64,000 nt of DNA from Mastigias papua (taxonomy: Eukaryota > Cnidaria > Scyphozoa > Rhizostomeae > Mastigiidae). The notes beneath the pieces are model-generated. The model saw nothing but the letters and a program-made list of their open reading frames with translations, made no database searches and was not told the origin of the DNA. Within the stretch, counting starts at the first letter, position 1, and each line of letters starts with the position of its first letter. The stretch covers positions 17,824,659 through 17,888,658 of the forward strand of contig OZ025270.1 of assembly GCA_964019165.1 (NCBI GenBank), read 5' to 3'. Positions 26,253 to 51,409 of this stretch are shown piece after piece. The position numbers and the translations under genes are program-made.

Positions 26253-26599
26253 ATAATCAATGCTTAAATTAATTGCGGTAATGGTCTATTCACCATTTGT
26301 CTGCAACTAAACATAATCTCTAAAGTAGCTTTGTTTTCCTGCTTTTGAAAATTTAAATTCAAAAGGTCCGTCAATAGAGATTCTGGAGCCACTTAAGAGA
26401 GCATGCTATTAGAATAACTGTTGAATATCTATGGTCATTTTTCATATTCACATTTATATTCTTCATATTGTAGTATACTTACTTTTTCTTGGTAAATAGA
26501 TTGGCTCATCTGTTCCTTCAGTTTTTAAATATCTTTAATTCATTTGCTGTTTTATATTCCTTCATTCATACCATACTTTATAAGTATAAACCATTATTT

Positions 26600-27076
26600 T
26601 AATTGGTTTGGTTTCCTAGCTATTTTATCTCTTTATCAAGTACTATATGGATGTGAGACTTGGTCAAAAATACCAAAAAAGCAAATAAAAAAACTTGAAA
26701 ATATACAAAAGGATGCTGTAACAATTAATAATGGTCTCCCAGCTTCAACACCATGTAAAGGCATGATTTATGAATGTGGCCTTAAACCAATGAAATACAG
26801 AATAATAGAAAAGACTTTTTTACCTAAATAGAATTCTAAAAATGAAAGAAACAAGGTTAACTAAACAAATTTACAATGAGCAGAAAAGACTTAGCTTAAA
26901 ATATTGCTGGCACTATCAAATAACAAAGATTTAAAGGACCTTAAGATTGATCTTACAGAAAAACAAATGAGCAACCTGCCAACTAAAGAACGGCAAAAAC
27001 TAATCAAACAAAATGTAGTAAAATCTATTGAAAATGACCTAAGAAAGGACAAGGGATCAAAAACAAGATTTGATAA
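26600..27076 (+). mobile_element. LINE reverse-transcriptase C-terminal relic; holds the left duplication breakpoint
   Basis: The frame 26544-26828 reads LYGCETWSKIPKKQIKKLEN then IQKDA, typical of the region after the RT domain in non-LTR elements, and stops at 26829. Related sequence continues in another frame (KDLKIDLTEKQMSNLPTKER) up to about 27060. At 27073 the sequence enters the block duplicated at 36330, so the breakpoint lies in or at the end of this element. Confidence 0.6.
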
Positions 27077-27117
27077 TCTTGTGAGTACAACGTCAGTTGA
27101 AGTACGTACAATGCAAA

Positions 27118-27129
27118 ATCGAAAATCGA
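27118..27129 (+). promoter_or_regulatory. Shared upstream motif of G5 (ATCGAAAATCGA)
   Basis: Lies 143 bp before the G5 ATG and continues as ACGTTATTCATCGTTCTAAT, which is also found before G6 and, slightly changed, before G7 and the orphan leader. Confidence 0.35.
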
Positions 27130-27260
27130 ACGTTATTCATCGTTCTAATCAAATTTTGTCCAATGAAATGTGGATCAACCGATTTCCATCTATTTTATTT
27201 CATATTTTTTCCGGAAAAAGTACATATAGCTTACTCGTCAATTCTGAAATGCACCCAAAC

Positions 27261-33062
<5,802 letters not shown>

Positions 33063-33129
33063 TTGATGATGAAGTATGTGATTCAGAAGGTTAATAGTGA
33101 GGTTAAAATAAACTGGCCATGATAATCAT

Positions 33130-33204
33130 AAGTGTCATCATCGATCATTGATCATCATCATTATCCTCATCATCACCATCATCATCATCACCATCATCAT
33201 CATT

Positions 33205-33236
<32 letters not shown>

Positions 33237-33520
33237 TATCATCATCATCATCATTATCATCATCAACATCATTATCATCATGATCATCACCATCATCATC
33301 ACTATCATTATCATCATCATTATCATCATCATCATCATCATCATCATCATTATCATCATCATTATCATCATCATCATCATTATCATCATCATCATCATCA
33401 TCATCATCACCATCATTATCATTATCATCATCATCATCAGCATCATTATCATCATCATCATCATTATCATCATCATCATTATCATCATCATTATCATCAT
33501 CATCATCATTCATCATTACT
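33130..33520. repeat. (ATC)n array just after G5
   Basis: About 385 bp of CATCAT/TTATCATCA starting some 70 bp after the G5 stop. The poly-His, poly-Asp, poly-Met and poly-Ile frames here are artefacts. A shorter version follows G6, and CATCAT tracts also follow G4. Confidence 0.95.
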
Positions 33521-35623
33521 AATCATCGAACAAATCAAACTTTACTGCAATGAGAAGGTTCAATCCCACACTGAAAATCACTATAAAGTAAAGATGGTAC
33601 AAACACTCGGTTATTTTGCAATCAAAGAGGTACACCCAATATCCAATCGAAGAACTGCTTCCATTCAAGGGAACTGTTCGCTCTTCATTTGATATCAACA
33701 CATGGTGACTGAGAAACCATGCTTTATAAATTTTAAATTCATTAGTATTCAAATTCAGTAACTCAGAATGCACAACTGTACATGACTTTTCTTTACCTCC
33801 TCATGTTCAAGTGGAATCGTTGTATGCACATTTTGTAATATAAGAAACACGAGGCTCAAATCAGTCAAGAATTAAGAAACATTTATGATACAGAAGCAGG
33901 CAGACTTTTAAAAGTAAACTTGACAAATCTGTTGTTGCATGAAAATTCTGTATTTAACAGGAGAAAATGCAAATAACATAAGTTCTTCAATTGTTTTTAA
34001 CTAAAAACTCCATTTCTCGTCTCACAGTTGCCTTCTTGGTACAGGAAATTTCAAGACATTTAACAAACACATCAGAAACATTCAAGGCTGGATTTGACAA
34101 AATATTAATGAACATGCAGACTGAAGGGAGAAAGGTTGTCTCTTCTAATAGACATTGTATGCAATCCTCATTTCCTGCAACACCTTCCGCGTTGTAACTT
34201 CAAATAATTTATCAACTCTAACAGCTAAATCAGTTCAAATACTTCAAAGACATGCAGCAGTTTTTGCCTACTTTTACACGAGTAGCATATCATCCCAATG
34301 AAAACCTCTCCCCTTCTCTTCCATACTATTAGATTGTTTTATCCTGCTTAATCGGTTTTGCCAGTGCCATAAAAGAAGAAAGAGTAGCTTCCTTCCTCTA
34401 GCCAAAGATGGCGGTCCGATCTATGTAATTAATTTAATATGCAAACATGCTTTTTTATCATTCTTCTTTAAGTTGTTGGTGTGATATTTGTATATGTTAA
34501 ATTTCTCGTCTTGGAATATTCAACACTATCTGTATATGAATATTTGCGCCCTTATTACACTCTGCCGTTTTCATTCGTAAACAGCGTGGAATGGCTGCAT
34601 AATGGCTCAATGAAACGTTTTCCTAAGCGGCACCAAATCAAGCTGAGACGTTTTCCTGCGCGGCACAACATCGAAATGATTTTTGAACATAACTCGTTTC
34701 AATGTAACCTGAAGGCCACAACGGAGCAATTCCATACTGTTTTTGATGTAAAACGGTATAGTGAAAACGGGGCCTAAGTTGCTGCCTTTATTTCATGATC
34801 TTGTTGAATACCATTTGTAATGAATTTCACAATTGTCAAACTGATCATATCATTACAAATCGGCTGTTTTTTCCTAAACATCTGTCATTCTGAATAGTAT
34901 TAGCTGGGGTTCGGTATTTTTGTGGTACAAAGCAGCAACAGTGGCACTAGCGAAGAGTCAGTGTAGAAACTGGCAGAACCAGGACATTTAAAAAAGAGAT
35001 CACTTACGAGCTTGTATAGTGATAGGTTAAGTAAAACATTAAGGGACTATTCTGATTCAGGAAGGACACCCGAGTTGAGGGAGGAGTTGCTTAATTTGGA
35101 TAAAGTTGGACATAGGGGAGTGGGTATGTAGACAATCCAGATGTCAATATTTTCAAAATCTACAACGAACATTTCTATTCAAGTTTCATTCTGGGTTTAC
35201 TTCATCAACAGTTGCAAAACTGTTACAGAGGATGAGGCAACAGGAGTCATCAGGAGGATGAAATAATCCCATGAGACATAGCACCTATTGTGGACATCAC
35301 AACTTTTACGAAGCAGCCATTCAGAGATCCTAACTAATTCTATCTTTTTATATCTAGTGTACAACTAGAAATGGCTAAAACAAAGAAAACCTTGTTAAAA
35401 TTTAGTTACTTACTTTACATGATGTAATACATTTTACCTTGAAATATGCGGATGCCTATGAATTAGGACAATACAAGTCAAGAAGAGAGGGGCTAAAGAC
35501 TTATTTTTGCCGAAAATCCGTTGTGAATGGTCTCAATTCAACAGGAAGGCCTGTGTATCTAGTAAAGGGATAGACCGTTACATAATCTAGTGAATGAGTA
35601 CAATCGCAATTGGACAATGCTAA
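33521..35623. other. G5 downstream spacer
   Basis: Duplicated almost exactly at 42177-44280. The piece at about 34540-34780 contains GCCGTTTTCATTCGTAAACA near its start and AGTGAAAACGGGGCC at its end, suggesting a MITE-like insertion. The frames across it (34481-34777) and at 33991-34197 are open in both copies, but near-identity of the copies makes that uninformative. No domain recognised. Confidence 0.45.
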
Positions 35624-35635
35624 ATCGAAAATCGA
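35624..35635 (+). promoter_or_regulatory. Shared upstream motif of the orphan leader exon (ATCGAAAATCGA)
   Basis: Lies 157 bp before the orphan leader exon, the same distance and context as before G7. Confidence 0.3.
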
Positions 35636-35780
35636 ACGCTATTCATCTAACTAATCGCATTTCATCAAATAAACGTTGGATCAACTGACTTCGAAATATT
35701 TTCATGTTCTTCCAAATATTTCCACAAATAGTATAAGTAGCTTATTATTCATCAATCGCGAAATACATTTAAACACGGCA

Positions 35781-35895
35781 AAGCACAGAGGCAAGCACAA
35801 CTGGAGAAAACTTACAAGTTATAAGAAAATGGAACTCACAATCAATCTCCTTGTCTATTTTGGATTGGCCATGCATTGCAACCTACTCTTCAAAG
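35781..35895 (+). pseudogene. Orphan leader exon, paralogue of G7 exon 1, start codon lost
   Basis: Aligns base for base with 44438-44552: MHRGKHNW in G7 is read as KHRGKHNW here because the ATG is AAG. The rest of the leader (NLLVYFGLAMHCNLLFKG) and the GT donor are kept. It lies at the end of duplication copy 1, followed by the G6 leader 600 bp later, with no D1 exon of its own in between. An internal ATG (MELTINLLVYFG) could still give a shorter leader, so rescue by alternative splicing to G6 exon 2 cannot be excluded. Confidence 0.75.
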
Positions 35896-36276
35896 GTTCA
35901 TATTCTTACTTCATTACTTCAATAATATTGAATTTTAGTTCATTGTATCCATCATCAAACTATCGAGCTAAATATATACGTACAACTGACAATATTCATT
36001 TTAAGCACTAAAACAACCGCTTATGGCAGTGCACATTTACAAGATCATCACTTTTGATCAGAATATACACATCAGTTTATAAATAATTTCGTAGACAACA
36101 AAAATTCAACCCATGAAACAACATAACCCCCACTATTTTGATGAACTACATCGCGAAATTGGCGTTATCTGTACATTGAATATTGTCATAGAACAAGTGG
36201 ATAGAGTCAGTTGTTTTTCTATCTCTCGTTATTTATTCTTCTCGTTTTGTTATTTCAGTTTTAAAAACGTTATGTA

Positions 36277-36331
36277 TACCGTAAAAGCTCTATTAAGCCC
36301 CGGGGGGGTCTTAATAGAGACGGGGGCTTAT
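36277..36331. mobile_element. Truncated left end of the TA-flanked inverted-repeat element at the duplication junction
   Basis: Begins TACCGTAAAAGCTCTATTAA like the complete element at 44934, but after GGGGGCTTAT it switches to the sequence found at 27073. The duplication joint therefore lies inside this element. Confidence 0.8.
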
Positions 36332-36374
36332 AATCTTGTGAGTACAACGTCAGTTGAAGTACGTACAATGCAAA

Positions 36375-36386
36375 ATCGAAAATCGA
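36375..36386 (+). promoter_or_regulatory. Shared upstream motif of G6 (ATCGAAAATCGA)
   Basis: Lies 142 bp before the G6 ATG and only about 45 bp after the duplication joint, so nearly all of the G6 5' flank beyond it is new sequence. Confidence 0.35.
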
Positions 36387-36516
36387 ACGTTATTCATCGT
36401 TCTAATCAAATTTTGTCAAATGAAATGTGGATCAACCGATTTCCATCTATTTTATTTCATAATTTTTCCAGAAAAGTACATATAGCTCACTCATCAATTC
36501 TGAAATACACCCAAAC

Positions 36517-39500
36517 ATGAAAATGCACGGAGACAAGCACAACTGGAGAGAAGTCAGAAGCTGCAGGAAAGCTGGGAAGTTCACGATCAAATTCATTGTT
36601 TATTGTGGACTAATCATGCAGGCAGACTTACTCATCAAAGGTTCGTGTTTTTACTTCATCACTTCAATACAACTCAATGTTAGCTCCCTACATCTCTCAA
36701 AATATCAAAGCAAACATAAACGTGGACAAGGCGCAAATTCATTTTAAGCCATATAAGCATTTTATTTTAAACATTGTAAACAATTTGATGAGTGATGCGC
36801 TCAGACGAGTCCCTATAGTGCCCATTTTGACATATTCCTCGTCACTACTGTCTTGTGATTTCATAAAACAAATGAAAGCAAACACGCATCAAGCAAATGC
36901 AGAACTTCTCGACATATGAACCAACTTGGATAATTGCTTATAAACAACTGTCTAATAAAGCTAATGAAAAGTTGGACCAGCAAAACCCTCAATATTTTGA
37001 TAAAGTATATCGGAACATGGAAGCAATTTGTGCCTTGAATAAAAGAAGCTGTGTTTCTTTCTGTTTCCATTCCATCTTGTCATTATATTTCTATATATTA
37101 ATTTTAGTTAGACTAGATGTTTTATGTTGAATCAAGTCTCCATGTAAATGTTTCTAAACTATATCTGTTGATTATTGTATTGTACCTTCATGCATTGCAT
37201 CCAACCAGACCATGTGTATGTAAAACACCACTGTAGGACATTGAAAACTTCAACAGCACTTGTGAGTAGTAAAACTGGATGGTAGCAAAACTAAATTCTT
37301 TTTTCAATAAGGTTAAATTATCGAAGCCCACAATCATATCCACATACATATTTATGAACTTGCAAGAACATCATTTCTACAAAGTTCCATTCAGATGAGA
37401 GTTTCTATACGAATATTTTATTATTTTTCATTCTTCAGCTCTATCATAATACCTATTCATTAATGTGCAAGAGATACATTTTAAGGCATACTCGTAAATG
37501 GCCAAGATCTAGTTCAACCAATTGAAGCAAAGTCATCACCAAGTCACATCACTGTCAAAAAGGGATCATCAGTTTGGTTGCATTGGAATTATACTTACTT
37601 TGGCGATGGAGGACATGGATCTGTTGCAAGTATGTATAGGGAACAAGTACTTGGATTTAATGGCACATCAACAAACTCAACTTTTCAAGTACTTGCAAAG
37701 AGGATTGGTCAAAATGGTGCCTTAACATTGGAATCATCAGTACCTGCCCCATTTAATGGAAGAGTGGACGTGATAACATCAAACAGTACATTGGTGATTC
37801 ATCGTCTTCAATATAATGATTCATTGTATCGATTTGAATCAACTGTCAATGTGAACGTACTGATTGGCGGTTCTACAATCTTCAGTGTGATTTTCATGAA
37901 ACCAGTTGTTAGTATTACGATAAATGGTATGGAAATTTGCCTTTCGCCTTTGTTATAAGACTTATGAAATTGTTCTCTGGCCTCTATTTTGTTCGTTCTG
38001 TATAAGAGAGAATTTCTAAAACAATGTAGTTCCATTTGTGTTGTCCAGCTACGTCTTCATCAAACAAGGGTCATTGAGAGTTCATTAGCATTTAATGGCA
38101 TGCACTGACTTTTTGTATGTAGTTACAACTATTTATCTTCCTTGCTATCAAACACAATCGTTAATGTTTCCATATATTGCAGGTTCACATTGTAAACACA
38201 ACAACAGTCCATAGTCTGTAAAGCATGTTAAAACTTCTGTATTTGCATTATATTTCTAGCCTATTGCCAAATATACATATTTCATGTTGCGTTTCATATG
38301 CCTCTTGCTTTAATTCTTAACATCAGATTCCATATAAATACCCATTATTAATATTTGCTTACTTTTTACAAGTAATATTCTTAAAATTTTAATCTAAAAT
38401 TTTACAAGGTATCCCAGACTTCATGGTACAGCCTCCAAACACAATTGAAGTAAACGAAGGATCAAATCTAGTACTGAGAATTAACATGGATGGAAATCCC
38501 AAACCATCAGTTCACTTCCAATGGACTCATCTTCCTACGTCATCAACAACAATTGTTCCAAGTGTCCAATTGCATCCATTTGTATACTCTTCAACATATT
38601 CATTTAACAATATTGATGGAAGTTATTGTGGCAGAATATTGCATACAACAATCAAAAACAGTATTGGATCATCACCACTGAGAGGAACAAATGTTGATGT
38701 TTTATGTAAGTTTGGTTTTTTGCTTTGATATATCATGTTTATTATCAAATACAAGGTATTCATCATTACAACTGTTGATGCCAACTTAACGGAATGAATT
38801 TGAAGATCAGGATTGCAATACATAAATACATACATACGTACATAAAATAGTTGTTGAGGCAAGTCTGGTTTAAGTCAGCCCATAGAGCTGGTGTGGACCT
38901 TCCATAAATAAAATTAATCCTAATTACAATACATCAATATCTTAAGGAAAACAAAAATTCATAGTCTATGTTTGACTATATTATAAATACTTATATCGTG
39001 AATCCATGAATGTTGTGGCGATCTGCCCTTTATCAAACTGTACTAAATTTAGTTTCTTGCCGCATGATTTTAGTTTCCTTTTGAAGTTCTCCCAGGTCAT
39101 TAGATCTTTCATCTCAGGGGGGATTACACTCCATATAAATGGACCCCTAAATCCGATGGTCCTACGTCCGAGTTCCGTTCGTGGTTTATTTTGAATAAAG
39201 CGGTACTTGCTCCTTACCTCGTGTATTGAGCTGTCTTTTCTTTCAAGCAGATCAATTATATATTTTGGCATAGATTCAATATGCATTTGGAACATTGTGG
39301 AAGCAGATCTTCTTTTGTAAAGATACGATAATGGCTTCCAATCTACTGTGTCCAAAAATTCACTTTCATTCATTTTACTTGGGATACGGTGTATTAATTT
39401 GGCAGCTTTAATAATGAAACATATGATGTCCCCCATATTGAGATGCAATATGAAACAGTGGATATTATAGCTTTATGATAGATTTCCTCTAAAACTTTAC

Positions 39501-41825
39501 TCGGTAGCCCTTTCAAACTTTTTAGTTGTTTCAGTCTTGCGACAAACTGTGTGTGAACTGCGCTGACCTGTGGTTTCCAAGATAGTTTGCTATCAATTAT
39601 AACTCCTAAGCACCTTGACTGTTCACAGAACTGTATGGATGATTCGCCGTATTTTAAGTCTCTCATTGGTTCGATAAAAGGCATAGAGGTAGTTCTGCTT
39701 CCATGCAATGTTAGGTAGTTTCGCTGACACCACTTGTATGGGTCTACCGATATTGAATTTAAAGCATCAACTATAGTTTCTACCTCATTACCGATATTAT
39801 AAATCGTAGTATCATCGGTGAACATGTGGATGTTACCAGCTTTTTCAATAACAAACAGATACTCTTTATCATGTTTGAAAACGTGTTGGTACTACCATCA
39901 CTTGTAAGGAATGTACTATTAGGAGATGATACGGGGTATAAACGGCCTACTTTCTTTAGTATCTTATGTTTGGAGAGGCCATGACACGAGTAGCAAAGCC
40001 GGTAGAAGAAGAAGAATGAGTAAGAATAGAGAGAGAGCGGGAAATCAGATCGAGATTATAAAATATTATATTCCACATTATTTTGTTTGCTCACATTGCA
40101 TTTATTTCCTTTCCGTTTTCCTATCAATACTTTATATTATGGCTTTTATTCCATTTATTAACTTTGTCTTATATCCTTAGTTATTTTATCTCATAGCTTT
40201 TTAGGTATCCTTACTCTCTTTAGTACACAATACAGTTCACACCTAGCTTTTTCTGTTAAGTTTTGCGCCTTTGTAGTCTTCTCATGCTGTTCTCTCTAAT
40301 CCGGTGGGACGCACAGTATACTTTGCCTAGCATACATTTGTGTATTGTGCCAACGCTAATTTCCCTTCTTTTCATTTTCAAGGCTATTTATTGTCATCCT
40401 GTTATAGTATGTAGAATGATTTGTTCTCATCGCATAACTATATATCGTTAATTTCTGTACAATTATATATATATATATATATATATATGAAGGTTGATAT
40501 AATGCTCAGAAAAACCAGGAGAAAATTAAAATTTGCCACCACCTGGGATCGAACCAGGGTCTCTCGCATTCCGGGCAAGCGTCGTAACCACTGGACCACA
40601 GTGGCTTGCTTTAACTCCCCTAGTTTTTAGCACCTTATGGTCACTTTCGGCTTTCGCCTCTATCAAGCAGCTCTAATATATACGATCAGTAGCTAGCGAG
40701 TAACCAGGACTTCTCCTTTTTCGGTGCAAACAGAAAGGTTGATATAACGCTCAGAAAAATATATATATATATTGACATAATGATATTCTTACCTGGAAAC
40801 CATTAGTATCAAATCATCGCTCCTTTGTTATGCAATGGATTTTCTCTTGCAGTAAAAGTAGACAAACCTTATTATCTGAGGGCAGGAAAAATAACAGAAT
40901 CTAAATGTGTTGAAGTCAAATGGAATAAACTGGAATCAGGAGCATGTTTTGTCAAATATGATGTCAAACTTTATGATGCATCTAAAAAGCAAATATACAA
41001 TAAAAAGGGACATAACTTTGGAGAAATGAAGATATGCAATTTAACAAAATTTAAGGATATCAGCGATGTTCAATTGACAGTCAAGTTTAAAACATTGTCC
41101 AAAAGCATCGCTGCTAAAGTGTCAAATTCACCAATTCCTTCAGCAGCAACTGTCACAAAAGGTAAGATGGAGCATTTTTCAAAAAGCAAGAATTAAACCA
41201 CTTCATAGGAATAAAAGACAGATTGAAATCTTGTTGGAGTACAAATTTAGGCACCTTAGCGTTTAGCGAGGCAGACAATTCATTACCGAGCTCAATTCGT
41301 ATTCAATTCGTATTCACTTCGTATTCAATTCGTATACAATTTTACTACTACAACATGTTAAAATGCATACACTGCACATTCATTGTGTAATTATTGAGTT
41401 TTTATATCTTGCAAATATCTATTTTATGTTTACACAGAACAGTTTTTTAGATGAATAAATAAACAAACAGCACTCGTCACCCTCAATTCATTATTACATA
41501 TTTTGGAAGTCTATCCGGACATATCAATGTCTCATGTCTATTTATCATTATTCTCAACATACCGCATTATATCGAATAATACTGGATGTAGTAATAGTTG
41601 CTACTTTATATGCCTTTGTTAAACATTAAAGTTATACTGCTTAGATGACTTTGACATTTGCTAATTACTAATATAATATTCTTTTTATATGCATCATTAT
41701 GTTATAATATCATATTCTATCTTAGTATATAATTTAAGTATATTTATGTTTCAGTTTCAATTGTGCATGTTTTCATCATTCTCGGCGTATCAACAGCAGG
41801 TGGAACACTTCCAAGTCGTCCATGA
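36517..41825 (+). CDS. G6: Ig (V-like)-Ig (I-like)-FN3 protein, recent duplicate of G5
   Basis: Exons are 36517-36640, 37486-37926, 38409-38705, 40853-41161 and 41755-41825, giving 413 codons as in G5. Compared with G5 I count two changes in the leader, 12 in D1, two in D2, one in D3 and none in the tail. D1 changes cluster after GDG (GHGSVASMYRE versus RHESLASMYKE) and around the FNGRV strand (SSVPAPFNGRVDVITS versus STIPAPFNGRVEVMSS). D1 has no cysteine. Because the upstream flank was replaced at the duplication joint, its expression could differ from that of G5. Intron 3 carries the shared antisense LINE and a tRNA-like insert. Confidence 0.88.
38815..39910 (-). mobile_element. Copy of the truncated LINE in G6 intron 3, antisense
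   Basis: Same element and 5' truncation as in G5 intron 3. Frames 39825-39394 and 39448-38981. It carries a 15-bp in-frame deletion near the start (SMPFIEPM instead of SMPFTGTTFIEPM). Co-duplicated, not an independent insertion. Confidence 0.85.
40466..40488. repeat. Short (TA)n tract
   Basis: The contracted counterpart of the long tract at 31252. Confidence 0.85.
40489..40760 (-). mobile_element. tRNA-like insert flanked by ~25-bp direct repeats
   Basis: Direct repeats GGTTGATATAATGCTCAGAA (from about 40492) and GGTTGATATAACGCTCAGAA (from about 40737) bracket a tRNA-like sequence at 40535-40605. Unique to copy 2, so it arrived after duplication or replaced the SINE pair seen in copy 1. Confidence 0.55.
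40535..40605 (-). tRNA. tRNA-like sequence (anticodon position GGA), probably SINE-derived and not a working tRNA
   Basis: The reverse strand folds into a 71-nt cloverleaf: acceptor GCCACTG with TGGTGGC (two G-T pairs), T arm CCTGG-TTCGATC-CCAGG, anticodon stem CTTGC/GCGAG around loop CCGGAAT. Base 33 is C where U is nearly universal, and a serine-type anticodon would call for a long variable arm, which is absent. Location inside a repeat in an intron also argues for a SINE head. Confidence 0.4.
41291..41345. repeat. Short tandem ATTCGTATTCA repeat in G6 intron 4
   Basis: Copy of the repeat at 32514, slightly shorter. Confidence 0.65.
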
Positions 41826-41895
41826 TTGATGATGAAGTATGTGATTCAGAAGGTTAATAGTGAGGTTGAAATAAACTGGCCATGATAATCATAAG

Positions 41896-42176
41896 TGTCA
41901 TCATCGATCATTGATCATCATCATTAACCTCATCATCACCATCATCATCATTATCATCATCACCATCATCATCATTATCATCATCATCAGCAGCATCATT
42001 ATCATCGTCATTATCATCATCATCAGCAGCATCGTTATCATCATCGACATCATTATCATTATCATCATCATTATCATCATCATCAGCATCATCACCATCA
42101 TTATCATCATCATTATGATCATCACCATCATCATCATTACCATCATCATTATCATCATCATCATCATTCATCATTA
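41896..42176. repeat. (ATC)n array just after G6
   Basis: About 280 bp, with GCAGCATC interruptions not seen in the G5 copy. Shows how fast this tract changes compared with the flanking sequence. Confidence 0.95.
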
Positions 42177-44280
42177 CTAATCATCGAACAAATCAAACTT
42201 TACTGCAATGATAAGGTTCAATCCCACACTGAAAATCACTATGAAGTAAAGATGGTACAAACACTCGGTTATTTTGCAATCAAAGAGGTACACCCAATAT
42301 CCAATCGAAGAACTGCTTCCATTCAAGGGAACTGTTCGCTCTTCATGTGATCTCAACACATGGTGACTGAGAAACCATGCTTTATAAACTTTAAACTCAT
42401 TATTATTCAAATTCAGTAACTCAGAATGCACAACTGTACATGACTTTTCTTTAACCTCTTCATTTTCAAGTGGAATCGTTGTATGCACATTTTGTAATAG
42501 ATGAAGCACGAGGTTCAAATCAGTCAAGAATTAAGAAACATTTATGATACAGAAGCAGGCAGGCTTTTAAAAGTAAACTTGACAAATCTGTTGTTGCATG
42601 AAAATTCTGTATTTAACAGGAAAAAATGCAAATAACATAAGTTCTTCAATTGTTTTTAACTAAAAACTCCATTTCTCGTCTCACAGTTGCCTTCTTGGTA
42701 CAGGAAATTTCAAGAAATTTAACAAACACATCAGAAACATTCAAGGCTGGATTTGACAAAATATTAATGAACATGCAGATTGAAGGGAGAAAGGTTGTCT
42801 CTTCTAAAAGACATTGTATGCAATCCTCATTTCCTGCAACACATTCCGCGTTGTAACCTCAAATAATTTATCAACTCTAACAGCTAAATCAGTTCAAATA
42901 CTTCAAAGACATGCAGCAGTTTTTGCCTACTTTTACATGAGTATTATATCATCCCAATGAAAACCACCCCCTTCTCTTCCATACTATTAGATTGTTTTAT
43001 CCTGCTTAATCGGTTTTGCCAGTGCCATAAAAGAAGAAAGAGTAGCTTCCTTCCTCTAGCCAAAGATGGCGGTCCGATCTATGTAATTAATTTAATATAC
43101 AAACATGCTTTTTATCTTTCTTCTTTAAGTTGTTGGTGTGATATTTGTATATGTTAAATTTTTCGTCTTGGAATATTCAATACTATCTGTATATGAATAT
43201 TTGCGCCCTTATTACACTCTGCCGTTTTCATTCGTAAACAGCGTGGAATGGCTGCGTAATGGCTCCATGAAACGTTCTCCTAAGCGGCATCAAATCACAC
43301 TGAAACGTTTTCCTACGCGGCACAACATCGAAATGATTTTTGAACATAACTCGTTTCAATGTAACCTGAAGGCCACAACGGAGCAATTCCATACTGTTTT
43401 TGATGTAAAACGGTATAGTGAAAACGGGGCCTAAGTTGCTGCCTTTATTTCATGATCTTGTTGAATACCATTTGTAATGAATTTCACAATTGTCAAACTG
43501 ATCATATCATTACAAATCGGCTGTTTTTTCCTAAACATCTGTCATTCTGAATAGTATTAGCTGGAGTTCGGTGCTTTTGTGGTACAAAACAGCAACAGTG
43601 GCACTAGCGAAGAGTCAGTGTAGAAACGGACAGAACCAGGACATTTACAGAAGAGATCACTTACGAGCTTGTATAGTGAAAAGTTAAGTAAAATATTAAG
43701 GGGCTATTCTGATTCAGGAAGGACACCCGAGTTGAGGGAGGAGTTGCTTAATTTGGATAAAGTTGGACATAGGGGAGTGGGTATGTAGACAATCAAGATG
43801 TCAATATTTTCAAAATCTACAACGAACATTTCTATTCAAGTTTCATTCTGGGTTTACTTCATCAACAGTTGCAAAACTGTTACAGAGGATAAGGCAACAG
43901 GAGTCATCAGGAGGATGAAATAATCCCATGAGACATAGCACCTATTGTGGACACCACAACTTTTACGAAGCAACCATTCAGAGATCCTAACTAATTCTAT
44001 CTTTTTATATCTAGTGTACAACTAGAAATGGCTGAAACAAAGAAAATCTTGTTAAAATTTAGTTACTTGCTTTACATGATATGATACATTTTAGCTTGAA
44101 ATCTGCGGATGCCTATGAATTAGGACAATACAAGTCAGTAAGAGAGGGGCTAAAGACTTATTTTTGCCGAAAATCCGTTGTGAATGGTCTCAATTCAACA
44201 GGAAGGCCTGTGTATCTAGTAAAGGGATAGACCGTTACATAATCTAGTGAATGAGTACAATCGCAATTGGACAATGCTAA
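42177..44280. other. G6 downstream spacer, duplicate of 33521-35623
   Basis: Same content as the G5 downstream spacer, including the MITE-like piece at about 43200-43435. No gene recognised. Confidence 0.45.
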
Positions 44281-44292
44281 ATCGAAAATCGA
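44281..44292 (+). promoter_or_regulatory. Shared upstream motif of G7 (ATCGAAAATCGA)
   Basis: Lies 157 bp before the G7 ATG. Confidence 0.35.
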
Positions 44293-44437
44293 ACGCTATT
44301 CATCTAACTAATCGCATTTCGTCAAATAAAAGGTGGATCAACTGACTTCGAAATATTTTCGTGTTCTTACAAATATTTCCACAAGCAGTAGAAGTAGCTT
44401 ATTATTCATCAATCGCGAAATACATTTAAACACGGCA

Positions 44438-51409
<6,972 letters not shown>

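Noticed and set aside
33132..33692. Long His-rich, Ile-rich, Asp-rich and Met-rich frames at 33130-33520 and 41900-42176
   Set aside because: All are translations of an ATC repeat in different frames and strands.
34481..34777. 98-codon frame conserved in both duplicate spacers (also 43138-43434)
   Set aside because: Conservation only reflects the recent duplication. The ends look like a MITE, and no domain is recognisable.
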